From Monosporascus cannonballus (taxonomy: Eukaryota; Ascomycota; Sordariomycetes; Xylariales), in the NCBI GenBank assembly GCA_004154925.1, contig QJNS01000136.1, positions 62,001-126,000 on the forward strand: 64,000 nucleotides of DNA. The letters are read 5' to 3'. A program made the translations under genes and the position numbers. The notes under the pieces are model-generated. The model did no database searches. It saw only the letters and a program-made list of their open reading frames with translations, and was not told where the DNA came from. Shown in pieces: positions 1-11,352 of the stretch; within the stretch, counting starts at the first letter, position 1; every line of letters starts with the position of its first letter.

Positions 1-2854
1 TTTTCGGATTCCCAGCTATTTTTTTAATTTAAGATCAATATCCCTTAATAAGCCAAAAATTCCAAAATAAAAAATAAACGCGTTCGAAAATTTCGTTACG
101 AAAATATTAAATAATATAATACTTATTTTATAAAAAAACATAACGGACATAAAATTCGCATTATAAAGATATACGGTTCCTAATTACAAACGAATTTCGG
201 AAAAAAATAATATTAATATTATATATATTATTTTTCGACCGGCGGAATTTGCTAATAAACTACAGATTATAATATTCGCCTTTTCGATTAAATATTTTTT
301 ATATTTCCTTTTTAAATTTTATTAAAACCAAGCTTAATATTAAAATCGAATTAATAAGAATTTAATTTAATATTATAGAACGTAATATCTAATTAAAATA
401 AAACATTTTTTACCGTAATTAAATTAATTAATTCTATAAAAAATAATAATATCGGTATTAACCGCCTAATATAATTAATATTATTATATCGTATAATATA
501 CAAAAAATATAAATAAATTTGGGCTTTTTAAAAAAACGGTAATAATTTCGTAATTTCTTATTAATAAAAACGGTATTAATTAATTATTAATTATTATTTT
601 TAATAAATTTAAAAAATTATCCTTTTATAAAATATTAACCGTATTAAAAATATTTCCGGCCCTATAGTTATCCGATAAAAAAACCTTATTCGATACGTTT
701 TAATTAACATTACGTTATCTAATAAATAATATAAATAAGTTATATTTCCGAATTAAAAAATTAAATATTTACGATTTATCCGCTAAATTATTTATATTAC
801 CAAATAACGTATTATCAGTAAATAATAACAAAACATTTTCGTTAAAAAAATCCCTATTTATTAACGCGTCTTAATCAAAATTCCGCAATATTTCCTTTAT
901 TTATCCAGCACGATTAAAATATTTAAAAACTATATTATATACGATAAATTCAAATTCGGTGACAGTTAACCGAAAGTATATATATTTTATAAATTCGGTA
1001 AATTCGGCTTTCGAAAAAAGGGTTTTAATTAAAATATTCTGGAAAACTTTATATATATTAAACGTTGTTATTATAAGTAATTCGTATCGAATACGTAATT
1101 TCTATAAAAATAATCCAAATATACCAATATTATATATATAAAGGATAAAAAATTCGAAAAAGTAAAATTTCGATAATTTTTAATATAATTACGATATTCT
1201 ATTTAAAAATTAACGATCCGTATTTAAAGTTATTTATATTTTATACGTTTCAACTATATTATCGGGTTAATAAGTACGTATAATTATAAACAAAAAATTT
1301 ATTTATATATGGAATAAAATAAAAATAAAAAAGAATTACTCTTTCTTATCGAATGAATCGGCTATTTCGGCTTAATTAATCTACATTTTCCGGATATAAC
1401 TAATTATTTTCTAATTTTTATAAATAAGATAAAAACGTTTCGAAAACCGATAAAATTTTTTTTTTAAATCCATATATTTTTTTTAAAAAGGTTTTCGATA
1501 AACGCCATAAATACCGTTAATAATGCCTTCGTTTTCGTTAATTACATTTAACAAAATCGAACGGCGCTTATTATACGATATATATTTTAACTTAAAAAAT
1601 CGGGAAAACTTTTATTTATTACGTTTATAAAATATATTAATAAAAACCGGAAATAAAATCCGGATAATATTAATTACGAACTAACAGAAAGTATTAAACA
1701 ATATTAAATGTTATTATAATGTTTTATAAAACCATTTTATTTTATAATATTAATTAAACCGGAATATAAATCACTTTAACCCTTTTTTAAAAATAGAGCT
1801 GTAATAACGAATAAAGGCAGTAATAATATTCCGCATAACGGTACCGTATCGAAATATCATATTACAAACATAATTTTAAATATTAAAATTATTTTACCAA
1901 AATATAATATCGTTTTATTATACCTAATTATAAAACATAACTTATTTTAATTAAAACTATATTATTATAAAAAAATTGATACGGTTATTTTAATTGTCTT
2001 TATTAATCAAATTACATCTTTATTTAACGTATACTAATTTTCGCAAATACCTAGCCCCCTTAATATATCGGTACTATCTCGTAATAAATCCGAAAATAAT
2101 AAAAACCTGCCTAATAAATAAGATAAATAATTATTATTAATTTTGGAAATTATCTTAATTATAATAATTAAAATCATAAAAAGAAAATATATAAAAATAT
2201 CCGGATCGTTATTATTACGAAATCGTTTCGTTTTCCGTTTCGTATTATACGATTACCATTTTTTCTTAAATATATAATTACTTAATTTAAAAACTTAAAC
2301 CAATTAAAAATAAACGTTTTTATAAAACGTTAACCCTTATTCAAAATAATATGGATTATATTAACTTTAAATAATAACTCTTTCGGCAAATAGCAAAATT
2401 CAAACTTTTTTTGAAAAATTACAAACTTCCTATATAATATATCATAATATCTATATATAACGGGATCCTAATTAACAGGAATTAAAAATTTTTACCAACT
2501 TTCGCATATTAATAATTATTCGCGTATTTATTTTTTTAATACATTAATTAATCGGTTAATCCAAACTGTCGAATTAATAATTCGGCCTAAATCGTTATAC
2601 AAAACCTAATTACGAATAAAATTTTCAAACATTATATTAATTTTTTTATATTAATACCAGAAATTTAAGGTACGCGTATTTATATTTTATTCTAAAGGCG
2701 TAACCTGGTAAAACTGGGAAAATTCGGATTTATCGTATTTTAAAAAAGGAAATAATAACGTAACGGGTTCGGGCTATAACTATTATATGCGTTAAGGTTT
2801 AAAAATAACAAATAAATCCTAATCAAGATTATCGTAATATTAATAATAAGCCAT
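1..2854 (-). pseudogene. Family A long protein relic, copy A1
   Basis: Minus-strand coding relic opening at an ATG at 2,854, about 250 bp inside the element end; its 3' end lies beyond the window. The A2 copy gives the same reading: an N-terminus beginning MAYY, a middle section around FTEFMEY, and a C-terminal zinc-finger-like CPLCFF-type segment (in A1 near 60-120). Nearly every interruption is a stop where Q or W is expected, as RIP produces. I do not recognise the family. No RT, DDE or clear tyrosine-recombinase signature can be read by eye. Confidence 0.6.
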
Positions 2855-3110
2855 AATTAAAATAATCATATATATATATATATATATTTACAGAAACGTA
2901 TTGTTATTAAATTATTACAGATTTTTGTTTTTTTAAAAAAGCAAATATACCAAACGAAACCGTTTTTATGCAACTACAACTCAGACCTCGCTAGCTCGTT
3001 ACGGGGATTTGGAATTTGATTAGTTAATATTTAACGTTATGGAGCGGTACTTGAGTAACTTTGAAAAAATTGGGAAAACGAACCAAGGAGGCCTAAGCTA
3101 GCTAAGGTAA
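1..3110 (-). mobile_element. Family A element, copy A1 (cut by left window edge)
   Basis: Uncharacterised repeat, similar along its length to 45,050-48,632 (A2) and 48,636-50,364 plus 55,772-56,110 (A3). Read on the minus strand, its 5' end is at 3,107-3,110 with TTACCTTAGCTAGC, a RIP-type variant of TTACCTCAGCTAGC in A2 and A3. About 100 bp further in lies an inverted copy of that end (around 2,985-3,000), so the terminus could fold. It is joined directly to an LTR fragment of Gypsy-2 at 3,111, inside which it probably inserted; the other junction is outside the window. Heavily RIP-mutated. A mobile element by copy number and shared termini; class unknown. Confidence 0.7.
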
Positions 3111-3273
3111 GAAATCTGAGCAATAAATACAATAACGGTATTACGTCTCGTAATATCAAAAGTACTTTAGGTAACAAATTATTATATTACAAGCTAAAGC
3201 TATCTAAATTATAAAAATAATAAATATATATATCCTTATTTTATTTGCTTGATTATTACCCATAAGTTGGTAA

Positions 3274-3481
3274 TTGTAAAATAATGGACAGCTGTGAGCT
3301 GGGTGAGGTGATCTCCGACCAGTCGTAAAGCAGATTCCAAGAAGTGAATGTATTGGGTTGCTTCCGTCTGGCGTTTCCCACTAGCTGCCAGATGGTGGAT
3401 TTATATTAGTAAGTGGGTCGGTGGCTGATCGGTGGCTGGTCGGCTACCAGCCTCATCCTCATAGGGGCTGTATTCTCACAG
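3274..3481 (+). mobile_element. 208-bp MITE, copy 1 (Harbinger-like)
   Basis: Flanked by TAA at 3,271-3,273 and 3,482-3,484. The uninterrupted site GGTAATCCGG survives in the sister LTR near 17,159-17,168. Ends are short inverted repeats, TTGTAAAA and TCTCACAG (consensus CTGTRAGA). A second 208-bp copy lies in the opposite orientation at 13,069-13,276. Three-base TAA/TWA duplications and short inverted ends fit PIF/Harbinger MITEs. It has no coding capacity and is clearly less RIP-mutated than its host LTR. Confidence 0.85.
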
Positions 3482-3485
3482 TAAT

Positions 3486-3555
3486 CCGGCTTACTGGCTT
3501 ACTATCAGTAAGTTGGTGATCCGGTTTATTGGCTTATCACCAGTAAATTGGTAAT
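3486..3555 (+). repeat. 35-bp tandem duplication in LTR
   Basis: Two diverged copies (3,486-3,520 and 3,521-3,555) of a 35-bp unit starting CCGG and ending GTAAT or GTGAT. The 5' LTR of Gypsy-2 has it once (17,164-17,198). Each unit contains an imperfect inverted repeat (CTTACTGG / CCAGTAA). Confidence 0.7.
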
Positions 3556-3730
3556 CCATTACGTAACCCGCCTTACCGCGCATTTGTGGTTGGGTTACGT
3601 CAGACCGTTTCTGGAAACCGTAGTTCGTTAGGCCATAATACGATCTTCCCCCTTTATAAATTTTGCCCTCAAGATTTTCTTTTTTTTTTTGATAAGCTTT
3701 CCGTATCCATCCAATATGTTTTCCAGTATG

Positions 3731-4080
3731 TTTAAGCGTCGTTTTCGTAAATCCGAATAACAATTTGCTCTAGCTAATTTAATTAAATTCGAAAGTTTTA
3801 ATACAATACTTTATTTTTTTCTATTTTATTCGGCAGTTTAATTACTAAATAATGGACGGGGTTTTTCGTTATAAGGAATATGTTCGTTAAGGTCGTTCGT
3901 ACGACGGAATAAAAGTCCTTATTTCTATAATTAATCGTTATATTGCGGAATTAAAAAGATTAAAAAAAGAAAAGTTGGCGGTCGAAAAATCTTTGTCCAA
4001 AGCTTTTGCGCGTATTTCTCGTATACGTCGTTAACGTTAATATTATTAATCCTAGAATACGAAACTTATTAATTATGCTT
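3731..4080 (+). pseudogene. Antisense Cys/coiled-coil ORF relic of Gypsy-2
   Basis: Plus-strand relic lying antisense to its minus-strand host element, between chromodomain and 3' LTR. A start MFKRRFRKSE is at 3,731. A second in-frame piece from 3,852 reads ECVR-stop-GRSYDG, followed by a helical segment ELKRLKKEKLAVEKSLSKAF (about 3,942-4,000) ending in RISRIRR. The order short Cys motif, DG, coiled coil recurs in five other elements of this window. Function unknown; a nucleic-acid-binding or assembly accessory role is only a guess. Confidence 0.65.
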
Positions 4081-4179
4081 TTTAATTTTTGGACAATTTT
4101 AACAACTTTACGTAATTGGAATTAAAGTTTATAATCGGAGTATAGGCCTTAAATAAAATAGACGTTATTGATTAAAATA

Positions 4180-4348
4180 CGATAAATTAAGAGCTTCTTT
4201 TTTTGGATCTTATAAACTAAAATGCCATTATTTCGGGTAACTCCGTTATTACTGGTAAAAGTTTTTTTAACAGGCGTTAAGCGCCAATAAGGTTTTTGGC
4301 GGGTTCCTAAATATTTTCGAAATCCGAATGCTTTTTTTATTTGATCAG
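4180..4348 (-). pseudogene. Gypsy-2 chromodomain, C-terminal half
   Basis: The minus-strand frame starting at 4,348 reads LIK-stop-KKHSDFENI-stop-EPAKNL, the WKKH..ENTWEP core of integrase-linked chromodomains, which guide chromovirus integration to marked chromatin. The stops stand where W is expected. The upstream half of this domain is at 11,353 onward. Confidence 0.8.
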
Positions 4349-4772
4349 TGTAATGACCCAGCCAAGGGAGGGTCCCGAAAACGGTCACTTGGTGACCGGA
4401 ACAGGACCCAAGTGGGTCGGAATCACGTGACATGGATCCGGAGTGATCCGAGGAATCCAACGAGATCCATGCAGTTATTTAGTATAGATCCAGAGTGATC
4501 TAAGAGATTTAACGGGATCTATGCAGTTACCCAGTATAGATCCGAAATAATCTAAGGGATTTAACGGGATCCAGGAAAAAATATATACGCTTATTATTTC
4601 CATAATTTAAATAACATTAGCTTGTAATAATAATTCGTTATTTAAGGCATCTTTGGTATTACGAAACGTAATACGTTACTATATTTATTGCCTAGATTTT
4701 TACGATATTCCTGTTAATATAAACCCGTACGATAAAGGTTTAATAATTGATTAAACATTTTAATTCGTTATA
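4349..4772 (+). repeat. Gypsy-1 5' LTR
   Basis: A 424-bp LTR beginning TGTAATGACCCAGC and ending CGTTATA, matching 10,930-11,352. Its first third is GC-richer and contains a palindromic CACTTGGTGACC stretch followed by a 52-bp tandem array. Its last 150 bp resemble the LTR ends of Gypsy-2, Gypsy-4 and the right-edge element, so these are subfamilies that share R/U5 but differ in U3. Confidence 0.88.
4432..4576 (+). repeat. 52-bp tandem repeat in Gypsy-1 U3
   Basis: Nearly three copies of a 52-bp unit starting ATRGATCCGGAGTGATC: 4,432-4,483, 4,484-4,535 and a partial copy from 4,536. The same array is in the 3' LTR at 11,013-11,156 but absent from the Gypsy-2 LTR. Tandem U3 arrays often hold transcription-factor sites; that role is inferred here. 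Confidence 0.8.
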
Positions 4773-4892
4773 CGTTATAAGCTTTTATTTAAAAGTACCG
4801 TTAAATTTTAAATAATATCGATTAACGTTATATTTATTAGCAAGCAACCCGAACAGTCTATTTACTAGGTTTTTGATTACCCGGATATTAGA

Positions 4893-6350
4893 ATGGAATC
4901 GGAGGAGGAAAAGGAAAAGTTTCGCCTTTTTCGCGAAAAAGTTTTTCGGTGATTAGATATTATAAACGAACGCATTTTTCAGCTTAAAAGAAATAATAAT
5001 GATCTTATAATATCTTTTTAAGCCGTCTACGAAAAGCTTAAGAAAAAAAGAAAAGCTTCCGAGACTAGGAAATCTTCTTAAATAAGCTAAGTTTTTAGTT
5101 AAATTCTATTAAAGAATTAAAAAAGGTTCTTAAGCTATTTAAGCTAGAACTTTTCGACGAAACTTTAATTAAGCTATAATTATTTTTAATTTAATGTCGA
5201 ATATATTTCGAGTATTCTTTTTATTTAATTTAATACGTTTATTATACGAATTAAATTCGTAATCGGACGACTTACCGGAAATATGGTTATTTGGTTTGAG
5301 CCCGTTATGAAAAAGTATGTTATTTTGCTAGTCGAAAAAAAAACCTAAATATAATGCGACTTTATAGCAATTATGAACAATTCTAGCAAATATTAACGAA
5401 AGTTTTCGGAATGGTAAACGAGAAAATAAAAGCCGAAATATAGATTTAATAATTATGTTAAAAGAGATTAGTATCGAATTACGGCAGTACGCTAATTCAA
5501 CTAACAGATAAATTAAATTAAGGATAAAAAGTATTAATAATTAACTTTTTCGACGGCCTGAAAAAAAAAGTTTAAGAAGAACTTTTTGAATTCGATCGGT
5601 TTAATTATCTGTTGGTTTATATTGCTGTAGTAATCAAAATTTACGATCGATAATACGTATGGCATATTAAGGGTACCAAAGGAAAAAATAATAGCAAATC
5701 CCGATATGTGGTTAATACCAACGCTTCCCGACGCAATAACATTTTTTATAGCATAAAACCAGGACTTATAGAGGTAGAAGCAATATATAGAAAGAATTAA
5801 AATTAAACTAAGTGTTATAATTACAACAAAATAGAACATAAGGTATTATAATATAAAGCACTTAAAAAACCCCGTTAAGATAACTAAAAACCTATACCTA
5901 AGGAAACATCTAAAGAAAATCAAAAAAAGGAGATAAATTTATTAACATAATTCAGTCTAAATACAGGCCAGGTTTTCTATAGTAAAAGGTCTAACAAGGA
6001 CCATTACGATAAGAAATCCAATAAGAAATACGAAAAACCAGAAAGCTAGTTTAATAAATATTACGAATATAATAAAAAGTACTATAAGGATAATTACGCG
6101 AATACCAGGATTAAATAAAAAAGGTTTGTCTCGGAATACCTAATCGATATAGCAGAATATACGCCATATACTATTAACGACAAAAATATCCCGATTACGA
6201 AAAGTAAAAATAACATATTTACGAACAAATTAACCGTATATCTTATAAGGGATTCGATTTTCCAAACCGTACCGGAAATAATAAGAACGATAAACAATAA
6301 TATCGACATTTTCGAATCATAGCCTCAAAAGATATCCAATAACTGGCCGA
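4893..6350 (+). pseudogene. Gypsy-1 gag relic
   Basis: The capsid gene starts with ATG at 4,893 (MESEEEKEKFRLFREKVF, predicted coiled coil). Central segments such as VQEELFEFDRFN and the preceding KVFGMVNEKIKAEIQIQQL (about 5,395-5,620) match the retrotransposon gag domain pattern of fungal Gypsy elements. Several frame changes and many stops at former Q/W codons are present. A degenerate zinc-knuckle region would follow near 6,370-6,430, but its cysteines are no longer clear. Confidence 0.75.
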
Positions 6351-6879
6351 AACAAAAAACTGGCCCGAAAAAAAGTAATGTCCGTAAGAAAACCCCTTTT
6401 GTCACTTTAAATGGTATAACTACCAGACGGAAAAGGAATTAATTCAGCGTAAGGTAAAAAAATATTGCTAGAAATTATTACGGATTTCCATTTTCAGTTA
6501 GCATTTCTTACAAATCCTTATAAAGAAAAAAGTTATTAAAAAATGCGTTAATTTATAGGAAATCTTTCGAACGATAATCAGGACGACGTATAATGGGATA
6601 TAATCACAAACATAAAAAAACAATTTACTTACTGGGAAGAAAAATTGTAAAAAAATTAAACGTAATTAATACGACTTAAAGAAATAATACGCTGGAAATA
6701 ATAACAAATATAGCAACTTAACGCGCTAAATAAAAAACCTTAAGTAAAGCTTAACAAATTCGAACAAAAGTTAAAAGAAAAAGGTTACTTACAAAAAAGC
6801 CGCAAAATAACGAAACCGAGAAAAATTAAAAGGAATTCCCGAAAAAGGCTTTAAAGATAACGATAAAAAACGTTAATAA

Positions 6880-9870
6880 CCTTATTACTTTAAATATACG
6901 AATCGGAACGTATTAGTACACCGCAATAATGGATTACGGAACTCTGGGCGAAAATTATATTGCACTAGATATGGTCAATAAGCTTAAATTACTATAAAAA
7001 TACAAATTAAAACCTTAGATAACGACAAATGCCGAAAGTTAGGAATTCGCTTACGATAACGGAAAAATTATACGCCAAATTAATTACCTCAATATTTTTA
7101 TTTAAGGATAATACCAGACAATTAATTTCGACATCGTTTTATTCGAGAATTATAATATAATTTTAGGATTACCATAAATACGTTAATACGAAGTTTTAAT
7201 TAATAGCGGAATTAGCCAGGTAAAATTCGCCTTACCCCTTATTAATAGGCAAAAAAAGAAAAAAAAAATTAAAATCTTAATATTCGATCGATAATAGCGA
7301 CGAATATAAGCATAAGGACACGATAAAAACCTTACCACCTATAAGGACAAACAATAAAAAAAAGAAATAAATATTAAGGAAAAATATAACGTATCGTTGT
7401 TATTATTAAAGCGAAATTAAAATAATTAAATAACAATCTGGAATAATAAAAATAACAGCCCTAAAAATTAAAAAAGTTTAACCAATATGCCACTATAGTA
7501 CTACATATACGAATAGCTTTTTAAAAAGGAATTCGATACGAAATTACCAGAATATAGCGAATAAGATTACGAAATAATTCTTAAAGAAAAGTCTTCGACG
7601 AAATTTTACCGCATTTATAACCTTAACGGAAACGAATTACGTACTTTTAAAAAATATCTGGAAAATCGGTTATAAAAAAGATAGATTTAACCTTCGAAGT
7701 TACTAGCAGAATATCCGATATTTTTCGTACTAAAGAAAAACGGAAAATTACGACTTATAATTAATTATCGGCAACTAAATAATATCATTATTAAAAATCG
7801 AACATTATTACCCTTGATTACGGAAATAAAAAACCGATTTTACGGAACCAAATAGTTTACAGCATTCGATTTTAAAAATAAATATAACCTTATTAAAATT
7901 AAAAAAGGATACGAATAAAAAACAGCCTTTAAAACGAAATACGGATTATTTAAGTATTTGATTACACTAATATGATTTACGAACGTATTAATAACCTTTT
8001 AACGGATAGTAAATTATATATTACGTAAATACCTCGATATTTTCGTCCTTTGCTATTTCGACGACATTTTTATTTTTTTGGAAACGGAAAAAACATACCC
8101 AAAATACGTTTGTAACATTTTTTAAGTTTTACAAAACGCAAAATTATTAGTTAACGCAGAAAGAAATGAATTTTATAAATAAAAAATAAAATATCTGGAA
8201 TATATTATTACTCCGGGACATATTAGGATAAACCCTAAAAAAATCGCTGTAATTACAAAATAACAAACGCTAACGATAATTAAGGAGGTATAAGTATTCC
8301 TTGGATTCGTTAATTATTGCAAAGAGTTTATTCGAAAGTTTGGCAAAATCGCTATACCTTTAATAAACCTTATGAAAAAAAAAAGAGAATTTAAATGGAC
8401 GTTAAAGACGGAAAAAGCATTTCAGGATGTTAAGGATGCAATTACCAAAAAGCCAATATTAATTATGTACGATTTAAACCGTCTCGTTAAATTAAAAACT
8501 AATATTTCGGATTACGTATTAAGCGTAATAATCGGATAACAAAATAATTAAGGCAAATTATATCTTATTGTATTTTTTTCGTATAAATTAAAAAAACCCA
8601 AGCTTGATTACGGGATTCTAGATAAGGAATTTATGGCCATTATAATGGCATTTCGAGAATTTAGGTATTTCCTAAAAAAAAGTTTATATTAGGTTAAAGT
8701 TTATACGGAGTATCAAAACCTTACCCGATTTATTACGACTAGAAAGCTTATCGGACAATAATTAAGATACGTAAAAAATTTGGCGAATTTCGACTTCGTT
8801 ATTATCCATAAAAAAAGCTTAAAAAATGGCAAAGCAAATACCCTAAGCAAACAATCAAACCTCGAAAAGAAATTGGTTAAAATTAACCATATAATTTTCG
8901 ATATTATTAAAAAAGATATTTATGTTTATGACATATTGCAGTAATTTGGGCAGTATCTTTCGATATATATTAAAAGATTTAACAGTATAACGACGGTTTT
9001 TTACAAAATAAAAAAACGAATAAGATATAAATTCCAGAAAAATACTAGAAGGATTTAATAGGAAAGATATATAAACATTAATTATACGGATATCCAGGGA
9101 TTTATAAAACGTTAAAAATGTTTTAACGTACATATTCTTTTCTTAAAATAAAATTAACGATATAAAAAATCATACGGCAATACGATATTTGCGCCAGAAC
9201 AAAAGTTCGATAACATAAGCCATACGGAAAGTTATAACTATTATTAGTAGCAGAGCGATTATGGTATTTAGTTATAATAGATTTTATTATCAAATTTTTT
9301 ATATCAAAAAATCCAGTTATAGACATATATTACGACAGTATTTTAGTAATCGTCGACCGATTTACGAAATTTTCCTATTTTCTACCAAATTACAAAATTA
9401 TAAACGCCGAGTAAATGGTATACATTTTTTTCAAAAACATTTTTAGCATATACGGATTATTAATGAAAATTATTTCAAATAAAGGAACGATATTTGTATT
9501 TAAATTTTGGAAAAGTCTAATAACACAAATTAGCCTAAATTATAAGTTATTTAACATATTTAAACCTTAAACGGATAAATAAATGAAACGGATAAATTAA
9601 ACTTTGGAAACTTGTTTACGATATTATATTAATTACAAATAAAATAACCGGATTAAGAAATTATTAATCGCACAATTAACTTATAATATTAACGAACGCA
9701 AATTTTGATTTTATTTTAGAAATTTATAAGGAAGTACGAAATAAAAGTTTAATTAATATTAAAATAAGTTTTACGTTAAAACAATTACGGCAGTTATATT
9801 AAGAAATAAAGATAAAACTAGAATTCGTACGAAATTAAATAAGCAAATATCATAATTAAAAACGGTTAAA
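6880..9870 (+). pseudogene. Gypsy-1 pol relic (PR-RT-RH-IN)
   Basis: Polyprotein for proteolysis, cDNA synthesis and integration. Protease: a DYGTLGENYIALDMVNKL segment near 6,935-6,990 with the active-site DSG damaged to DYG. RT: about 7,680-8,130, with PLITEIKNRFYGTK and the catalytic YFDD still intact at 8,054-8,065. RNase H: about 8,390-8,850, including FKWTLKTEKAFQDV and DYGILDKEFMAI. Integrase: about 9,060-9,870. One frame can be followed for more than 2 kb if stops are ignored, so the damage is mostly substitution. Catalytically dead as it stands. Confidence 0.88.
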
Positions 9871-10079
9871 GAAATTAATTTTCGAAAAGGAAAAAATGGT
9901 ATTCTTTGTTATAAGAAATATTTAAACAAAACGACCTAATAAAAATTTCGATTTCAAATATATCGGTTTATACAAAATTACCAAAAACCTTTTAAAAAAT
10001 AATTATTAATTGGAACTTTTACTAAAAGTTAAATTTTATTTAATTTTTTATATTTTATTATTCGAATTAACAGCAGATA

Positions 10080-10330
10080 TAATTAAGGTATATACGACAT
10101 AATATAATATAAAGGTAAAAAACGAATAAATGTACGAAATGGAAAAGATATTCGATATACAAAAGCAAAATGGATTTACCTAGTATTTAATTAAGTGGAA
10201 AAAGCATCCGGATTCCGAAAATACTTAGAAATTCGTTAAAAATCTTATTGACGTTTAACGCCTATTAAAAGATTTTTACCAGCAATAACGGAATTACCAA
10301 AAATAATCGCGTCCTAATTTATATTTACGA
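10080..10330 (+). pseudogene. Gypsy-1 chromodomain relic
   Basis: Follows the integrase C-terminus. Reads EKIFDIQKQNGFT, then YLI-like sequence, K-KHPDSENT and NLIDV, the same order as the split Gypsy-2 chromodomain. Tryptophans are replaced by stops. This places the element in the chromovirus branch. Confidence 0.8.
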
Positions 10331-10379
10331 TAGGATCGACGGAATAGAATTATTTAAAAAACGCAGTACGAAATTTACT

Positions 10380-10883
10380 TTTTAAACAACCGTATTCCGC
10401 CTTTAAACGATTAGTTTCTTTCCTTTTTTTTAATTTATTTAATCATTAAAAATCCAGGTTAATTATTTTTACATCTTTTTTGCAAAGAAAATCCTATTAA
10501 GTACCAAGGCGCTTTAAACGAAATAATACTTTATCTATATAACGGAATACGGTTAACAACTTTTAACGAATATCGCGAAAATATTGCCGGGCGGAAAACC
10601 TTTTTAATTGTAAAGTTTTATTTTTTTTGGTAATATTATTTAAAGAAAAAAAGGGAATACCGGAATTATTATAATGGCGTTTTTTCAAAATACATTATTA
10701 ATAATGCGTTATATCATTTAACATGGTACAGGAGTTACTAGCACGAAAATAAAGTATATAGGGCATAATTTTAAAAATAGAATTAAAAACGAAAAGAGTC
10801 AAAACTTCGCGTTTTTCCTTTTGGTTAATACGTTTGCGGTTTTTAGTAATACGGCCGGACATGGTTATAAATGAAAAAGGCAT
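10380..10883 (-). pseudogene. Antisense Cys/coiled-coil ORF relic of Gypsy-1
   Basis: Minus-strand relic inside a plus-strand element, between chromodomain and 3' LTR. It begins at an ATG at 10,883 (MPFSFITMSGRITKNRKR). A segment with SNSCTMLND is followed by a damaged second motif, CILKKRHYNNSGIPFF, which resembles the (R/K)xxCDGxGxP ending seen in sister copies. Further downstream the coiled-coil part is badly eroded. Its equivalent in Gypsy-2 is on the opposite genomic strand, so the antisense orientation follows the host element. Confidence 0.65.
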
Positions 10884-10907
10884 TTACTAGAAAAATCTTA
10901 AGGGCAA

Positions 10908-10929
10908 CATTTGGGAAAAAGGAAGATCG
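10908..10929 (+). other. Gypsy-1 polypurine tract
   Basis: Purine-rich GGGAAAAAGGAAGATCG directly before the 3' LTR start TGTTATGACC at 10,930; the plus-strand primer site. The Gypsy-2 tract has the same GGGGGAAGATCG core. Confidence 0.7.
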
Positions 10930-11352
10930 TGTTATGACCCAGCTAAGGGAGGGTCCCGGAAACGGTCACTTAGTAACCGAAATAGAACCTAAATTGGTCG
11001 GAATTATATGATATAGATCCGGAACAATCCAAGGGATTTAACGGAATTTATGTAATTATCTAATATAGATCTGGAGTAATTTAAGGGATTTAACGGGATT
11101 CATGCAATTATCTAATATAGATCCGGAATAATCTAAAAGATGTAACGGGATCTAGAAAAAGATATATATGCTTATTATTTTCATAGTTGAAATAATATTA
11201 GTTTGTAATAACAATTCGTTATCTAAAATACCTTTGGTATTACGAGGCGTAATACGTTATTGTATTTATTGCTCAGATTCCTACGATACTTCTGCTAATA
11301 TAAACTCGTACGACTAAGGTTTAATAGTTGGTTAAACCCCTAGCTCGTCATA
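10930..11352 (+). repeat. Gypsy-1 3' LTR
   Basis: A 423-bp LTR (TGTTATGACC to CTCGTCATA), the partner of 4,349-4,772, with the same 52-bp array. Differences between the two LTRs are almost all C/T or G/A, so they reflect RIP and cannot be used directly as an insertion clock. Confidence 0.88.

Larger units (their letters stand above)
3111..3640 (-). repeat. Gypsy-2 3' LTR (truncated, MITE inside)
   Basis: Minus-strand LTR matching the 5' LTR of the same element at 16,928-17,283. It ends at 3,640 with GGCCATAATA, which reads TATTATGGCC on the minus strand, a RIP form of TGTCATGGCC in the other LTR. Its distal end is missing where family A abuts at 3,107-3,110. It holds a 208-bp MITE (3,274-3,481) and one extra copy of a 35-bp unit that is single in the 5' LTR. 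Confidence 0.8.
3641..4348 (-). mobile_element. Gypsy-2 3' internal end (left part of split element)
   Basis: Minus-strand 3' end of Gypsy-2, lying between its 3' LTR and the Gypsy-1 insertion at 4,349. A polypurine tract (minus strand GGGGGAAGATCG, 3,641-3,652) sits directly before the LTR, as needed for plus-strand priming. Next comes the antisense small ORF, then the second half of the chromodomain. The chromodomain frame continues across Gypsy-1 into 11,353 onward, which shows that the two pieces are one element. Confidence 0.85.
4349..11352 (+). mobile_element. Gypsy-1: complete Ty3/Gypsy chromovirus, RIP-mutated
   Basis: A 7,004-bp LTR retrotransposon with LTRs at 4,349-4,772 and 10,930-11,352. 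Between them, in order: gag relic, zinc-knuckle region, protease, RT, RNase H, integrase, chromodomain, antisense ORF and polypurine tract. That is the standard chromovirus plan. It sits inside the chromodomain of Gypsy-2. The TSDs are ATCAG (4,344-4,348) and ATTAA (11,353-11,357), differing only by two RIP-type transitions. It cannot be active: every domain carries stops. Confidence 0.9.

Noticed and set aside
2868..2887. TA dinucleotide run as a possible origin or promoter
   Set aside because: Plain AT microsatellite inside family A; similar but shorter runs stand at the same place in A2 and A3.
4149..4460. 103-codon minus-strand frame
   Set aside because: Crosses the boundary between Gypsy-2 and the Gypsy-1 LTR at 4,348/4,349, so it is a chimera, although its middle overlaps the true chromodomain relic.
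5534..5839. Minus-strand frame with predicted membrane-like hydrophobic runs, and similarly 6,094-6,309
   Set aside because: Antisense to the Gypsy-1 gag relic. Hydrophobic F/I/L/Y runs are what AT-rich DNA gives in any frame.
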